Shown here piece after piece: positions 33,588 through 43,913 of a stretch of 64,000 nt of DNA (its first letter is position 1; every line of letters begins with the position of its first letter). The position numbers and the translations under genes were made by a program. The notes below the pieces were generated by a model, which was given only the letters and a program-made list of their open reading frames with translations, was not told the origin of the DNA and searched no databases. Source of the stretch: AP-15 sp963777435 (lineage in GTDB: Bacteria; Pseudomonadota; Alphaproteobacteria; ATCC43930; CGMCC-115725); NCBI GenBank assembly GCA_963777435.1, contig CAVZQT010000003.1:62001-126000 (forward strand). The letters are read 5' to 3'.

Positions 33588-34589
33588 TCAGACACAGCCT
33601 TGCGCAAGCAGGGTTTTCTTGGCGATCACCAAATTGGCCAGTGCGAACAGGGTGCGCAGTTGCGCGGTGTTCTTGGTCAGGCCGCGATAGCGCAGCTTCT
33701 TATGGCGGAACAGATTCTTGACGATGTGGAACGGGTGCTCGACCCAGGCCCGCACCTGCGACAGCGCGCGTTCCACCGCCTCGGCCCAATCCCGCAGAGC
33801 TTTGGGCAGCGCTTTGATGATGCTGCGCTTGATCGCGATGTTCCAGTCGACATCGCGGTCCTCAAGTTCGGGCCGCTTGTCCGCTCCAGTGTAGCCGGCG
33901 TCGGCGAAGACCGCCTCCTCCTGGCCGTGCAACAGGGACGCTGTCTGATGGATGTCGGCTTCGTTGGCAGCGGTGCCAACCATCGTGTGCACCAGCCCTG
34001 AGGCGACATCCACCCCGATATGCGCCTTCATGCCGAAATGCCACTGGTTGCCCTTTTTGGTCTGGTGCATTTCCGGGTCGCGGGCCTTGCTCTTGTTCTT
34101 GGTCGAAGGCGGCGCGGCGATGATCGTGGCATCGACGATGGTGCCCCCGGGCCTTCGCCGGGGCAGGCTCTGGCGCATCAACAGGCCGCGCTCCTCCAGC
34201 ATCGCCCCGACCTCGTCGAACAGCGCCCGCGTCAGGTCATGCTCCTCCAGCCAATGGCGGAAGTTCAGCACCGTCGTGGCGTCCGGAACCGTCGTCACCA
34301 CCAGGTCAATCCCGGCAAAGCCGCGCAGCGCCTGGCTGTCGTAGAGCGCATCCTCAAGGGCCTCGTCGGCCAACCCATACCATTGCTGCAAAAAGTACAG
34401 CCGCAGCATCCGCTCCAGCCCAATCGGCGGCCGACCGCGTTCGCCCTTCGGGTAAAACGGCCGCAGCCGTTCAACCAGCCGCGCCCACGGCACCACTTGC
34501 TCCATCTCGGCCAAAAATTTGTCGCGCCGCGTCTGCTTTTTCTTGCCAGCGTATTCCGCCTGCGAAAAGCTCCCCTGCCGCTCCATCAT
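33588..34589 (-). CDS. IS5-family transposase (copy C) with an 8-residue insertion
   Basis: A 333-residue DDE transposase, almost identical to copy B. Directly after GLLMRQ it has SLPRRRPG, encoded by a 24-base insertion (34146-34169) absent from copies A and B. The insertion precedes GTIVDATIIAAP, the block with the first catalytic Asp, and keeps the frame. The start is ATG at 34589 (MMERQGSFSQ). Activity may be affected by the insertion. Confidence 0.9.
   Translation of the reverse strand: MMERQGSFSQAEYAGKKKQTRRDKFLAEMEQVVPWARLVERLRPFYPKGERGRPPIGLERMLRLYFLQQWYGLADEALEDALYDSQALRGFAGIDLVVTTVPDATTVLNFRHWLEEHDLTRALFDEVGAMLEERGLLMRQSLPRRRPGGTIVDATIIAAPPSTKNKSKARDPEMHQTKKGNQWHFGMKAHIGVDVASGLVHTMVGTAANEADIHQTASLLHGQEEAVFADAGYTGADKRPELEDRDVDWNIAIKRSIIKALPKALRDWAEAVERALSQVRAWVEHPFHIVKNLFRHKKLRYRGLTKNTAQLRTLFALANLVIAKKTLLAQGCV
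34146..34169 (-). repeat. 24-base palindromic insert inside the transposase gene
   Basis: Read on the plus strand it contains CCCGGGCCTTCGCCGGGG, a GC-rich imperfect palindrome, inserted between bases that are adjacent in copy B. The core (CCGGCGAAGGCC) resembles REP-like palindromes common between genes in proteobacteria. The insertion is a multiple of three, so the frame is kept. Confidence 0.7.
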
Positions 34590-34668
34590 CCCGCCCCTTG
34601 GTCCCCCCGGACCGAGGGATTCTACCCGATGTCAGCCCCAGCAGCCCGATTTTTCAGTGTTTCCCTAG

Positions 34669-34689
34669 GTCTTCACCACGCGATGCCAT
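34669..34689 (-). pseudogene. first seven codons of an amidohydrolase-2 gene, cut by IS5 copy C
   Basis: The minus strand from 34689 reads MASRGED, preceded by AAAGGAGGAGAAACC. The intact amidohydrolase at 55000 begins MASRGEELLISADSH with a similar leader (GACATGCATAGGGAAC versus GACATCCATAGCGAAC further upstream). The similarity stops at the IS boundary. This is the 5' stub of a paralogous gene whose body is missing. Confidence 0.7.
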
Positions 34690-35255
34690 GGTTTCTCCTC
34701 CTTTGTTCGCTATGGATGTCATGACAAAGCCGCGGCATGCGACCTCCGCTCGAATCATCGGGGTACCAAAAGCGCCTTGGCTTCACACCTGGTTCGTGGC
34801 ATCGGCTGCGCGAGACATTGCGAGATATGATCGGTGTTGTTCCTCCGCGAATAAAGCAATAAAGAAACCTCCTAGTCTAGTCACCAAAAAACCTGCCGCC
34901 ATTCGACAAGATCTTATCATCTGCAGCCGCCCGCCGGACGCTTGACAGCGCTTTCTGAGACGGCGGCCAATCCTCTCAAGAATTGGCCTGAGCTGATGGC
35001 ATTCCAGCTTTGTGGCGACGGAGCCCTTCAAATTCAATTGGATTGGTGCGGCACCACTATTCGTGCACCCATCTCGATCAAGGCCAGCTGGACGTCAATC
35101 TACAGCCCAAGAGCGATCAGGCGTGCGGCAACCATGCAGTCTCGCCGCTGCGAGCAGGACGGCGCGGTAGCACTGGCTCGGCATCGAAATGGTAGCAAGG
35201 CTGGCTTTGGAGGCCATCCCGCCCGACAAGCCACGCCCTGCACCTATCTCGGCTG
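34690..35255. other. 566-base gap without a recognisable gene
   Basis: Apart from the leader of the amidohydrolase stub (to about 34735) nothing is recognised. Open frames on the plus strand here are of shadow composition. Confidence 0.45.
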
Positions 35256-35697
35256 TCAGGATCGACCGAGAATCTCGTTGAGATGCTGCTCGAGTTGGTG
35301 TGGAGGCAACATCGAAAAGTTTTTGGGAAGCTCGGCCTTGACGAACTTCTTCAACTCCCCGGAGAACTCTTCCCGCAGATCGCCGAGCATTTGCGGCGGC
35401 GCCGCGATGAACAGCTGCCCGACAAGATCCTGTTTTCTTGCGTCCTCCAGAAAGCCGGCGAGTTCGTGCGCGAACCGCCGCTTCTCATAGCGATGCGGAT
35501 CCGTCGGCGGCTCTTCTGCGTGACGGCCTGGCATCGAAAGTGCGGCCCGGCCGGTCACTGCCGAGCTCGCGGCTCGGTGCAGTCTCCGCTTCCATCTCTC
35601 GGATCGGCGTGCGGACCAGAGCGCCCTTTGCGTCAAGTTCAAAGACGCGGGCCCGCCCGGCGTCAGCTATAACCACCCATCTTGCTTGTTTGATCAT
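35256..35697 (-). pseudogene. host-attachment-type (baeRF-like) protein, frameshifted
   Basis: The N-terminal frame reads MIKQARWVVIADAGRARVFELDAKGAL...ELGSDRPGRTFDARP. The next frame continues GRHAEEPPTDPHRYEKRRFAHELAGFLEDARKQDLVGQLFIAAPPQMLGDLREEF...LPPHQLEQHLNEIL. Together they form a normal-length (about 147) member of the host attachment protein family, named from Agrobacterium plant-cell attachment and related to bacterial eRF1-like domains. The shift is near 35520. The biochemical role is unknown. One indel may be an assembly error. Confidence 0.75.
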
Positions 35698-35845
35698 CGC
35701 AAACCTCACATGTGCCGCCCACTTTGCATCAGCTCTTAACCTTTTAACGTCGCTTGTCGATCTAACTCCGTCTTGTCGACCGCACCTCTTTCGCGATGCT
35801 GGAACTGCTCTCTAGCGGCGTGATATCCTTCGCGCGAACGTCGCT

Positions 35846-36841
35846 TCAGTGGTTTTGCGCAACGAAATCCTGCAGGATCTGAATATAGTTTGCCCGATCA
35901 AAGGCGGCAGGATCACCGATCGCACCACGCCGCATCCGACCGCGAATTCGGCTGACCGTATCGATGTCACGTGCGGCCAGCCACTCGCGCAGGCCGGCGG
36001 CGAGAACCGCCATATGCTCGATGCCATGGCGCAGCAATGCCGAGGTCGTCATCACCGCGTCGGCGCCGACCAGCAGATATTTCACCACCTCCTCGGCGCT
36101 GTCGACGCCGCTGCTCGCCGCCAGCGAAGCGTTGATATTGCCAGCGAGCACGCCGATCCACAGCAATGGCAGGCGGATCTCAGCGGGGCGACTCAACTCA
36201 GATCGCGCTTCAGGGATAGTGTCGGCAAATTGATGTCGGGCTGGTAGAAGCGATTGAACAAAACGAGCCCATCCGCACCCGCCTCCGCGAGCGCCTTCGC
36301 CATATGACCGGTCGCGCTGAAATAGGGGCCGAGCTTGACCGCAAGCGGGATTGCAACCGATGCCCTCACTGATTTTAGGACATCCAGATACCGGGTTTCG
36401 ATCTCGCGGCCGTCGACCCGCAGATCGGAGGCGATGAAATAGGCGTTCAGCTCGATCGCCCTGGCGCCCGCCTGTTCGACGAGCCGCGCGTAATCGCGCC
36501 AGCCGGAGCGACTGATACCGTTGAGGCTCGCAATCACCGGGATGGCGACCGCCTCGCGTGCGCGCCGGATCAATTCGAGATAGGCCTGTGGCCCGGTGCC
36601 GTTGCCAACCGTCATCGGAAAATAGGAGACTGCCTCGGCAAAGCTCTCACCGTGCGGAGCGGTCAGGCGCTCGGCCTCCGCTGCTTCGGCTTCGATTTCT
36701 TCTTCGAAGATTGAAGGCAGCACCACCGCGGCGGCGCCGCAGTCTTCAAGCCGCCGGATATTGCCGAGATCACGGGTCAGCGGCGAGGCCGAGGCGACCA
36801 GCGGGTTGTGTGAGCCCGAGATAACGCGTTGTCAGGTCCAC
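35846..36841 (-). pseudogene. dihydroorotate dehydrogenase-like flavoprotein, doubly frameshifted
   Basis: Three frames combine to about 330 residues of the DHOD-like type found beside nifJ. Pieces in order: VDLTTRYLGLT, NPLVASASPLTRDLGNIRRLEDCGAAAVVLPSIFEEEIE, VIASLNGISRSGWRDYARLVEQAGARAIELNAYF, KLGPYFSATGHMAKALAEAGADGLVLFNRF, and then LPLLWIGVLAG...LLVGADAVMTTSALLRHG. The first shift is near 36812, in a CACACA stretch. The second is a tandem duplication of five bases (TGAGTTGAGT on the minus strand, 36190-36199) and is unlikely to be a homopolymer error. GTG start at 36841. Its role may be electron transfer or pyrimidine metabolism; context favours the former. Confidence 0.75.
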
Positions 36842-36854
36842 GACCGCCCTCTCA

Positions 36855-39800
36855 TCACCGTCCGGAGTGCGTTCCGGCATCGGCCGGGGAGCGCATTGGC
36901 GAGAAACGGCTTGATGCCCAACCGGCCATTTCTTCGTAGGTGCGGTATTTTTCGTCGACCATGCTTTGCGCCATGGCCAGCAGTTCGGCAGCTTCCTGCG
37001 GCCGCGTCTGAGCCAAGGCCTTGTAGCGCAATTCCTTATAGGCGTAATCGCGGAACGGGATCGTTGGGCGCGGCGAGTTGAGGCGGAACGGGTTTTCGCC
37101 GATCGCCCGCATTGCTGGATTGTAGCGGAACAGCGGCCAATAGCCGGAGGCGACCGCCAAATCCTGCTGCTGCATGCCGCGCTGCATATCGATGCCGTGG
37201 GCAATGCAATGACAATAGGCCAGGATCAGTGAGGGACCGGGATAGGCCTCCGCCTCGCGAAAAGCCAGCAGGGTGTGTTGCGGGTTGGCGCCCATCGCGA
37301 CTTGTGCGACATAAACATTGCCATAAGCGATGGCCTGTAGCGCCAAATCCTTCCGCGCTGTCCGCTTGCCGGCGGCAGCAAACTTTGCGATGGCGCCGAG
37401 CGGCGTCGCCTTCGACATCTGTCCGCCGGTATTGGAATAAACTTCGGTATCGAGCACCAATACATTGACGTCGCGCGCCGCTGCTAAAACATGGTCCAGA
37501 CCGCCATAGCCAATGTCGTAGGCCCACCCGTCGCCGCCGACGATCCAGATGCTGCGACGCACCAGATGATCGGCGACCGACAGCAGATCTTTGGCAGTGG
37601 TGTCGTCGGTTAGCGTCTTCAAGCGCTCGATTACGGTCGTGACGCGCTGGTGTTGCGCGCGAATTTCCGAACTCGCGGTCCTGAGGTGCCGATAGAGTGG
37701 CATCGACCAGATCGCTTCCGAGTTGGTGCCGCAGCTTCTGCAATAGTGTCCGGGCGAGATCGAGTTGTTTGTCGGCCGCCAGGCGAAACCCGAGCCCAAA
37801 TTCGGCGTCGTCTTCGAACAGCGAGTTCGACCAGGCAGGCCCACGCCCCTCATGGTTCTTTGACCAGGGCGTGACCGGCAGGTTACCGCCATAGATCGAC
37901 GAACACCCGGTCGCATTGGCGACCATCATCCGGTCGCCGAACAGCTGCGACAGCAGCTTTAGATAAGGGGTTTCGCCGCAGCCGGCGCAGGCGCCGGAGA
38001 ATTCGAACAACGGTTCGAGAAATTGTACGCCCCGTACATTGGCGAAATCGACCCGGGCGCGGTCGTTGACTGGCAGCGCTTCAAAAAACGCCACGTTGCG
38101 GCGCGCCGCCTCGACCAAGGGCTGCTTGGCGCGCAGGTTGATCGCCTTCAACCCAGGCTCGGTCGGACTGTATGCCGGGCAGGCCTCGATGCACAGGCCA
38201 CAGCCAGTGCAGTCTTCGACATAGAATTGCAGCGAAAAACGCACCTCGGGAAAGCCGCGGACATTGATCGGCGCCGACTTGAATGCCGCGGGCGCGTCGG
38301 CGAGTTCGGTTTCGCGATAGTATTTGGCTCGGATGACGGAATGCGGGCAGACAAAGCTGCATTGCCCGCACTGCACACAGATGTCGGGCTCCCAGACCGG
38401 GACGACATCGGCGACATTGCGCTTTTCGTACACCGCCGTGCCGGAAGGAAATGCGCCGTCAGCCGGCATCAAACTCACTGGGATTTCGTCGCCGCGCCCT
38501 TCGAGCATCCGGGCGGTAACGATGCGGACAAACTCGGGCGCGTCTTCCGGCACCAACGGTGCACGATCCCAGTCGCTCGTCACTGCGCTCGGCACCTCGA
38601 CCTGGTGCAAGCGCTGGAGCGTACCGTCGACCGCCCGGAAGTTACGCTCGACCATTTCCTCGCCCTTATCGGCATAGGTCTTGCGAATAGCGTCTTTGAT
38701 CTGCCGGATGGCCTCGGCCCGCGGCAACACTCCGGACAGTGCGAAAAAACAGGTCTGCAGGATGGTGTTAGTGCGGCCACGCAACCCGACTTCACGCGCC
38801 GCCTCTGACGCATCGATCACAAAAAAACGCAATTCTTTTGCGATGATCTGGCGCTGCATCGATCGGGGCAGATGGTCCCACACCGCTTCGGGTCCGTAGG
38901 GGCTGTTCAGCAGAAAGACTGCCCCAGGGGCGGCGACCCGCAGCAAATCGCGGCGCTCGACAAAGTTGAATTGGTGACAGGCGACGAAGTTGGCCTGCTG
39001 GATCAAATAGGGCGCGCGGATTGGCTGCGGCCCAAAGCGCAAATGCGAGATCGTTTGCGCGCCTGATTTGTGCGAATCATAGACAAAATAGCCCTGGGCA
39101 TAGAGCCCGGCCTCTTCGGCGATGATCTTGACGCTGTTTTTGTTGGCTCCGACCGTGCCATCGGAGCCCAGGCCATAGAATACCGCCCGCACCACCTCTG
39201 GCGGCTCGATCGTAAAGGTGGCGTCATAGGCAAGGCTCGTATGGGAGACGTCGTCGTCGATCCCGATCGTGAATCCGTTTTTGGGAGCCGATTTTGCCAA
39301 TTCGTCGAACACCGCTTTGGCCATGGCCGGCGTGAAATCCTTTGAGGAAAGGCCATACCGCCCGCCGATGACGCGCGGCATATCGGCTCGTTTGCCAACG
39401 GCAACGCCTCCTGCAAGCGCCGCCATGACATCGAGATAGAGCGGCTCGCCTGGCGCGCCCGGCTCCTTGGTTTGCTCGATGACCCCGACTACTCGGCAGG
39501 TCTTGGGCAGAACCGCCAGAAAGGCATCGCCGGCAAACGGGCGGTAGAGCCGCACTTGAACCACGCCGACCTTTTCGCCTCGCGCGCAAAGTGCGGCCGC
39601 AGTGTCGCGCGCGGTCTCGGCGCCGGTCCCCATCGTTACCAGGACACGGTCGGCGTCGGGCGGTCCGTCGTATTCAAAAAGATGGTACTGCCGCCCGGTC
39701 AGCGCCGCAAAGCGGTCCATCGCCTGCTGCACGATCGCCGGAGCCGCCCCGTAGAACGGGTTTACGGTCTCGCGCGCTTGGAAAAAGGTATCCGGATTGT

Positions 39801-40458
39801 GCGCCGTGCCGCGCACGACGGGATGTGCCGGATCGAGTGCGCGGCCGCGATGGGCGCGGACGAGGTTGTCGTCGATCATCACCCGAATCTGGTCGTCGCT
39901 GAGCAATGCCAGGGTGTTGATCTCGTGCGACGTGCGGAAACCGCCGAAGAAATGCAGAAACGGTATCCGCGACTCCAGTGTGGCCGCCTGAGCGATCAGC
40001 GCATTGTCGTGCGCCTCCTGCACCGAACCCGAACACAGCAGTGCAAAACCCGAGGCGCGAATCCCCATCACATCGCTGTGGTCGCCGAAAATCGACAGCG
40101 CCTGCGTTGCCAGTGATCGTGAGGCGACATGAAATACTGTCGGCGTCAGTTCGCCGGCGATCTTGTACATATTGGGCAGCATCAGCAGCAGGCCCTGCGA
40201 CGCGGTGAAGGTCGTGGTCAGCGCCCCCGCCTGCAATGCGCCGTGGACCGCGCCTGCAGCACCGCCCTCGCTCTGCATTTCCTGGATCGCGGGCACATTG
40301 CCCCAAATGTTCGCCACACCTTGCGCCACCCATTCATCGGCGAGCTCCGCCATTGGCGAAGCTGGCGTGATCGGAAAGATTGCGCATACCTCGTTGACGC
40401 GATAAGCGACATGGGCGACCGCCGCATTTCCATCCATCGTCGCCGCAACCGCCTTCAT
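36855..40458 (-). pseudogene. nifJ: pyruvate:ferredoxin (flavodoxin) oxidoreductase, one frameshift
   Basis: About 1200 residues in the full-length single-chain order. The N-terminal part holds MDGNAAVAHVAYRVNEVCAIFPITPASPMAELADEW. The middle has two [4Fe-4S] motifs (CVQCGQCSFVCPHSVI and CTGCGLCIEACPAY). Then come CAGCGETPYLKLLSQLFGDRMMVANATGCSSIYGG and the TPP motif GDGWAYDIGYGGLDHVLA...EVYSNTGGQMSKATPLG. The reaction interconverts pyruvate plus CoA with acetyl-CoA, CO2 and reduced ferredoxin. The shift is near 37700 (between LVDATL and YRHLRTASSEIRAQHQRV). All cofactor motifs are intact. The ATG at 40458 fits the family start; an ATG at 40506, four bases after the upstream stop, is an alternative. 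Confidence 0.9.
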
Positions 40459-40510
40459 CTCGCCGTTTTCCTTCCCTGAGCACATAAGTGCGGCATCGTC
40501 CGGCATTGGG

Positions 40511-42142
40511 TCACGCCGGCTCGACGATCATTTCGATCGCATGGCAAGGGCATTGCTCAAAGCAGACCGCGCACCCGGTGCATTTGCCGTAATCGCAGCG
40601 ATAGCGCCGTCTGGGGCCGAGTTTGACGATCGCATCCTCGGGACAGGCGGCATAGCAATTGTCGCACTCGAAGCAATTGCCGCATGACAGGCAGCGCTGG
40701 GCTTCATAACGCGCTTGCCGCTCGTCGAGCCCGGCGACGACTTCTTCAAACCCGCCGACCCGCTCGACGCCGGCCAGCATCGTCTGCGCGGTGGGCGCTA
40801 CATCGGTGAACATCGGCAGGTGCAGCATCTCGAACGAGACGAGCGGTGCCGTCGCCGGCTCGGCATAAGTACTGCCCCGCAGCCATGCATCGATATTGCG
40901 CGCGGCGCGCTTACCGTGGCCGACCGCCACCGTCACGGTGCGTTCGCTCGGCACCATGTCGCCCCCGGCAAAGATACCGGGATGCCCGGTCATCAGCTGC
41001 GCATCGACGATAACCGTGCCGTCGGCCTTGAATTCGAGCCCCGGCACCTGGCGCAGAAAGGCGCTGTCCGTCTGTTGGCCGAGCGCCAGCACCACGGAGT
41101 CAGCTTCGAGCGTCTCGATTTCGCCGGTCGGCTGTGGCCTGCCGTTATCGTCGAGCGTCATGCGCTCGACCGTCAGGGAGGGGCCAATGATCTCCTTGAT
41201 ACTGGTGAGCCACTTGATTTTGACGCCTTCCTCGATCGCCTCGTCGGCCTCGAAGGCGCGCGCCGGCATGTGCGCCCGGTCGCGGTGATAGATGATCAGC
41301 GCCTCATCGGCCCCAAGCCGACGTGCCGTGCGCGCCGCATCCATCGCCGTATTGCCGCCACCATAGATCACGACCCGTCGACCAAGTCGCGGCGCCTCGC
41401 CGGCATCGGCGCTGCGCAAAAACGGCACGGCGTCGAGCACTTTTGCCGCGTCGCGCGCCGGGATCTCGACATGGCGGCTGACATGGGCGCCGATCGCGAC
41501 AAAGACGGCGTCAAACCCGCCGCCGTGGCGCTCGCCGAGGATGTCCTCGACCTTGTGGTTGAGGGTGATCTTTACCCCGATCTCCTCAATGCGATGGATC
41601 TCGGTCATCAATTGGACGCGGGGAAGCCGATAGGCTGGGATGCCGAAATGCATCATGCCGCCGGGTACCGGCCCGGCTTCCTTGATCTCGACCGCGTACC
41701 CCAATCGGGCGAGATGATAAGCTGCCGAGAGCCCGCTCGGCCCGGCGCCGATAATGAGCACCCGCTTGCCGGTTGGGGCTGCCGCAGCCGGGATTTTCCA
41801 ATTCTGCGCCGCGGCGAGATCGCCGAGAAAGCGCTCGACCGCGTGGATATTGACCGCGGAATCGAGCGCCGCGCGATTACAGCCGCTCTCGCAAGGATGA
41901 TAGCAGACGCGGCCATGCACCGCCGGCAGCGGGTTGTCGCCTACAAGGATTTCCCACGCCGCGCGAAACTTGCCGGCTTGCGCCAGTGCCAGCCAGGCCT
42001 GGATCTGCTCCCCTGCCGGACAGGCGTTGTCGCAAGGGGGCAGTAGATCGACAAAAACCGGCCGCATTGTGCGGAACGGACCGGTCCCACGCTCCCCGGT
42101 CAGATCGATCCGTGGCGTGATGTCACTCAGCTTTTGCAGCAT
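40511..42142 (-). CDS. GltD-like NAD(P)-dependent Fe-S flavoprotein
   Basis: A 543-residue protein. The N-terminal Fe-S part has PPCDNACPAGEQIQAWL and GRVCYHPCESGCNRAALDSAVNIHAVERFLGD. The FAD site is VLIIGAGPSGLSAAYHLARLGY and the NAD(P) site VVIYGGGNTAMDAARTARRLGADEALIIYHRD. The C-terminus carries ferredoxin-like clusters (CLSCGNCFECDNCYAACPEDAI and CTGCAVCFEQCPCHAIEMI). It probably exchanges electrons between ferredoxin or NifJ and NAD(P)H. It ends just before the nifJ start and shares its operon. The ATG at 42142 begins the conserved part (MLQKLSDITPR); the open frame reaches 42202. The frame is intact. Confidence 0.87.
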   Translation of the reverse strand: MLQKLSDITPRIDLTGERGTGPFRTMRPVFVDLLPPCDNACPAGEQIQAWLALAQAGKFRAAWEILVGDNPLPAVHGRVCYHPCESGCNRAALDSAVNIHAVERFLGDLAAAQNWKIPAAAAPTGKRVLIIGAGPSGLSAAYHLARLGYAVEIKEAGPVPGGMMHFGIPAYRLPRVQLMTEIHRIEEIGVKITLNHKVEDILGERHGGGFDAVFVAIGAHVSRHVEIPARDAAKVLDAVPFLRSADAGEAPRLGRRVVIYGGGNTAMDAARTARRLGADEALIIYHRDRAHMPARAFEADEAIEEGVKIKWLTSIKEIIGPSLTVERMTLDDNGRPQPTGEIETLEADSVVLALGQQTDSAFLRQVPGLEFKADGTVIVDAQLMTGHPGIFAGGDMVPSERTVTVAVGHGKRAARNIDAWLRGSTYAEPATAPLVSFEMLHLPMFTDVAPTAQTMLAGVERVGGFEEVVAGLDERQARYEAQRCLSCGNCFECDNCYAACPEDAIVKLGPRRRYRCDYGKCTGCAVCFEQCPCHAIEMIVEPA

Positions 42143-42289
42143 CCCGATTGCCTTAAAACGATCTTTCCCGCAGCCGAGTGTCGGAAGACGGCCGATCGGC
42201 ACGTCTGACCGTGCCCGAGCTTATTTATGGCGAACCTCAGAACTTGCTTCGTTGATCTGGGTCAATACCGGAGCGGGGTAATGTCCGGG

Positions 42290-43802
42290 AAGTTCTGCAA
42301 AAGCCGCTGAGGCGGATGGTCATGGTATGCGGGTGATGTGGCAATCACCGGATCCTTTGGCGAGGATGCACACCATGACCAAGAGGCAGGGTAAATCTGG
42401 GACTATCGACGTCAAAGCCCTTGTGACGGAGGACGAGGAGTTCCTGCGGGCGCTGGTACGGACGGCGCTGCAAGAGGTGCTCGAAGCGGAGATGACGGAG
42501 GCCTTGGGGGCAGAGAAAGGCGAACGGGCGGCCGGCCGACAGGGCTATCGGTCGGGCTATTACGGCCGGACGTTGATCACGCGGGTTGGCAAGCTTGAGC
42601 TGCGGGTACCGCAGGACCGCGCGGGGCGGTTCTCGACCGAGCTATTCGAGCGCTACCAGCGTTCGGAGCGCGCGCTGGTGGCCGCGCTGGCGGAAATGTA
42701 TGTGCAAGGGGTTTCGACCCGAAAAGTGAAGGCGATCACCGAGGAGCTGTGCGGCCACAGCTTTTCGGCGTCCTCGATCAGTGCGATGAACCAGCGGCTG
42801 GATGCGAGCCTGGCGCAATTTGCCGGCCGTTCGTTGGCCGAAGCCTTCCCCTATCTGATCCTCGACGCGCGCTACGAACGGGTTCGCGAGGCTGGGGTCA
42901 TTGTCAGCCAGGCGGTGCTGATTGCGATCGGCATCGACTGGGACGGCCGGCGTCAAGTGCTGGCGGTCGAACTCGCCAATCGCGAGAGCCGATCGAGCTG
43001 GGCGGGATTTCCTGTTGGGGCTCAAAGCGCGCGGTCTCCACGGCGTCGAGTTTGTGGTCGCCGACGATCATGCCGGCCTGCGGGCAGCACTGCGCGAGGT
43101 TCTGGCGGAAGCGGCTTATCAGCGTTGCTACGTTCATTTCTTGAGGAACGCGCTCGACTACGTGCCACGCCGGGTCGACGACGACTGCCTGCAGGAGCTG
43201 CGCTGGCTGTACGACCGGCGCGATCTCCCCGAGGCACGGCGCGATCTGGCCGCTTGGCTCGCCAAGTGGTCAGATAAATATTCAAAGCTCACCGGCTGGG
43301 TTGAAGAAAACATCGACGAGACGCTCACCTTCTATCGGCTGCCGCGGCAGCACCATAAGCATCTCAAATCGACAAATATGCTGGAGCGTTTAAACGAGGA
43401 GATCAGGCGCCGCACCCATGTCGTGCGAATCTTCCCCAATGGCGAGAGCTGCCTGCGGCTGGTGCGGGCACTGGCGGTCGAGACCCACGAGAACTGGCTC
43501 GAGCAGCATCGTTACCTCAACATGGACGATTTACGTGAGCACAAGAAGGAGGCATTGCGACGCGCAGCCTGACCGCCGACCGGTTTAGCCTAGCACCGTG
43601 CTCGCTCGGCCAAGGACGCTTCGCGCCGGCTCCGCCGGTGCACACCGCGTTCGCGGCGGCATCCTTGACCGCCGCTGCGCGCGGAGCTCTGCCGAAAGCC
43701 GGGTCGGGACGAAGGGATGGTCGTTCCGATCGAACAAGGGGATGCTGCTCTATTGCCTGAATGAACCACCGCACCCCTTGCCATGACCAATTTGCTGAAC
43801 TT
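42290..43802 (+). mobile_element. IS256-family insertion sequence
   Basis: About 1.5 kb. Outer sequences AAGTTCTGCAAAA (42290) and, inverted, AAGTTCAGCAAAT (ending about 43802), each followed inward by GGTCATGG, form imperfect inverted repeats. A clear target duplication is not visible. It separates the gltD-like/nifJ block from the PEP synthase gene. Confidence 0.7.
42375..43572 (+). pseudogene. IS256-family (Mutator-like) transposase, frameshifted
   Basis: Two frames give about 398 residues. TALQEVLEAEMTEALGAEKGERAAGRQGYRSGYYGRTLITRVGKLELRVPQDR starts the family. The catalytic residues lie in YLILDARYERVREAG (Asp), VEFVVADDHAGLRAAL (Asp) and KSTNMLERLNEEIRRRTHVVRIFPN (Glu). The shift is near 43005, where one G too many separates NRESRSSW from RDFLLGLKARGLHG. 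A homopolymer miscall is possible. ATG start at 42375 (MTKRQGKSG). Confidence 0.85.
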
Positions 43803-43913
43803 GACGCACACAACTCCGGAGCGGACCGGCCGCACGGCAACTGATCCAGATCAACGCGTGGACCGCCCCAGGGTGTCAAAACCGCCGCCGAGCGAGAATG
43901 GGAGTCGGGTACG

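Larger units (their letters stand above)
33431..34664 (-). mobile_element. IS5-family insertion sequence, copy C
   Basis: 1234 bases with ends GGAAACGCC (33431) and, inverted, GGAAACACTGAA (34664). It matches copy B closely, including the flanking non-coding parts. Flanks differ: CTAA at 33427-33430 and CTAG at 34665-34668, so they are not a simple target duplication. One side abuts DUF4167, the other the first codons of an amidohydrolase gene, which suggests recombination between two IS copies. Confidence 0.9.

Noticed and set aside
40715..42046. 443-codon open frame opposite the GltD-like gene
   Set aside because: Antisense shadow: all Fe-S, FAD and NAD(P) motifs are on the minus strand in one intact frame.
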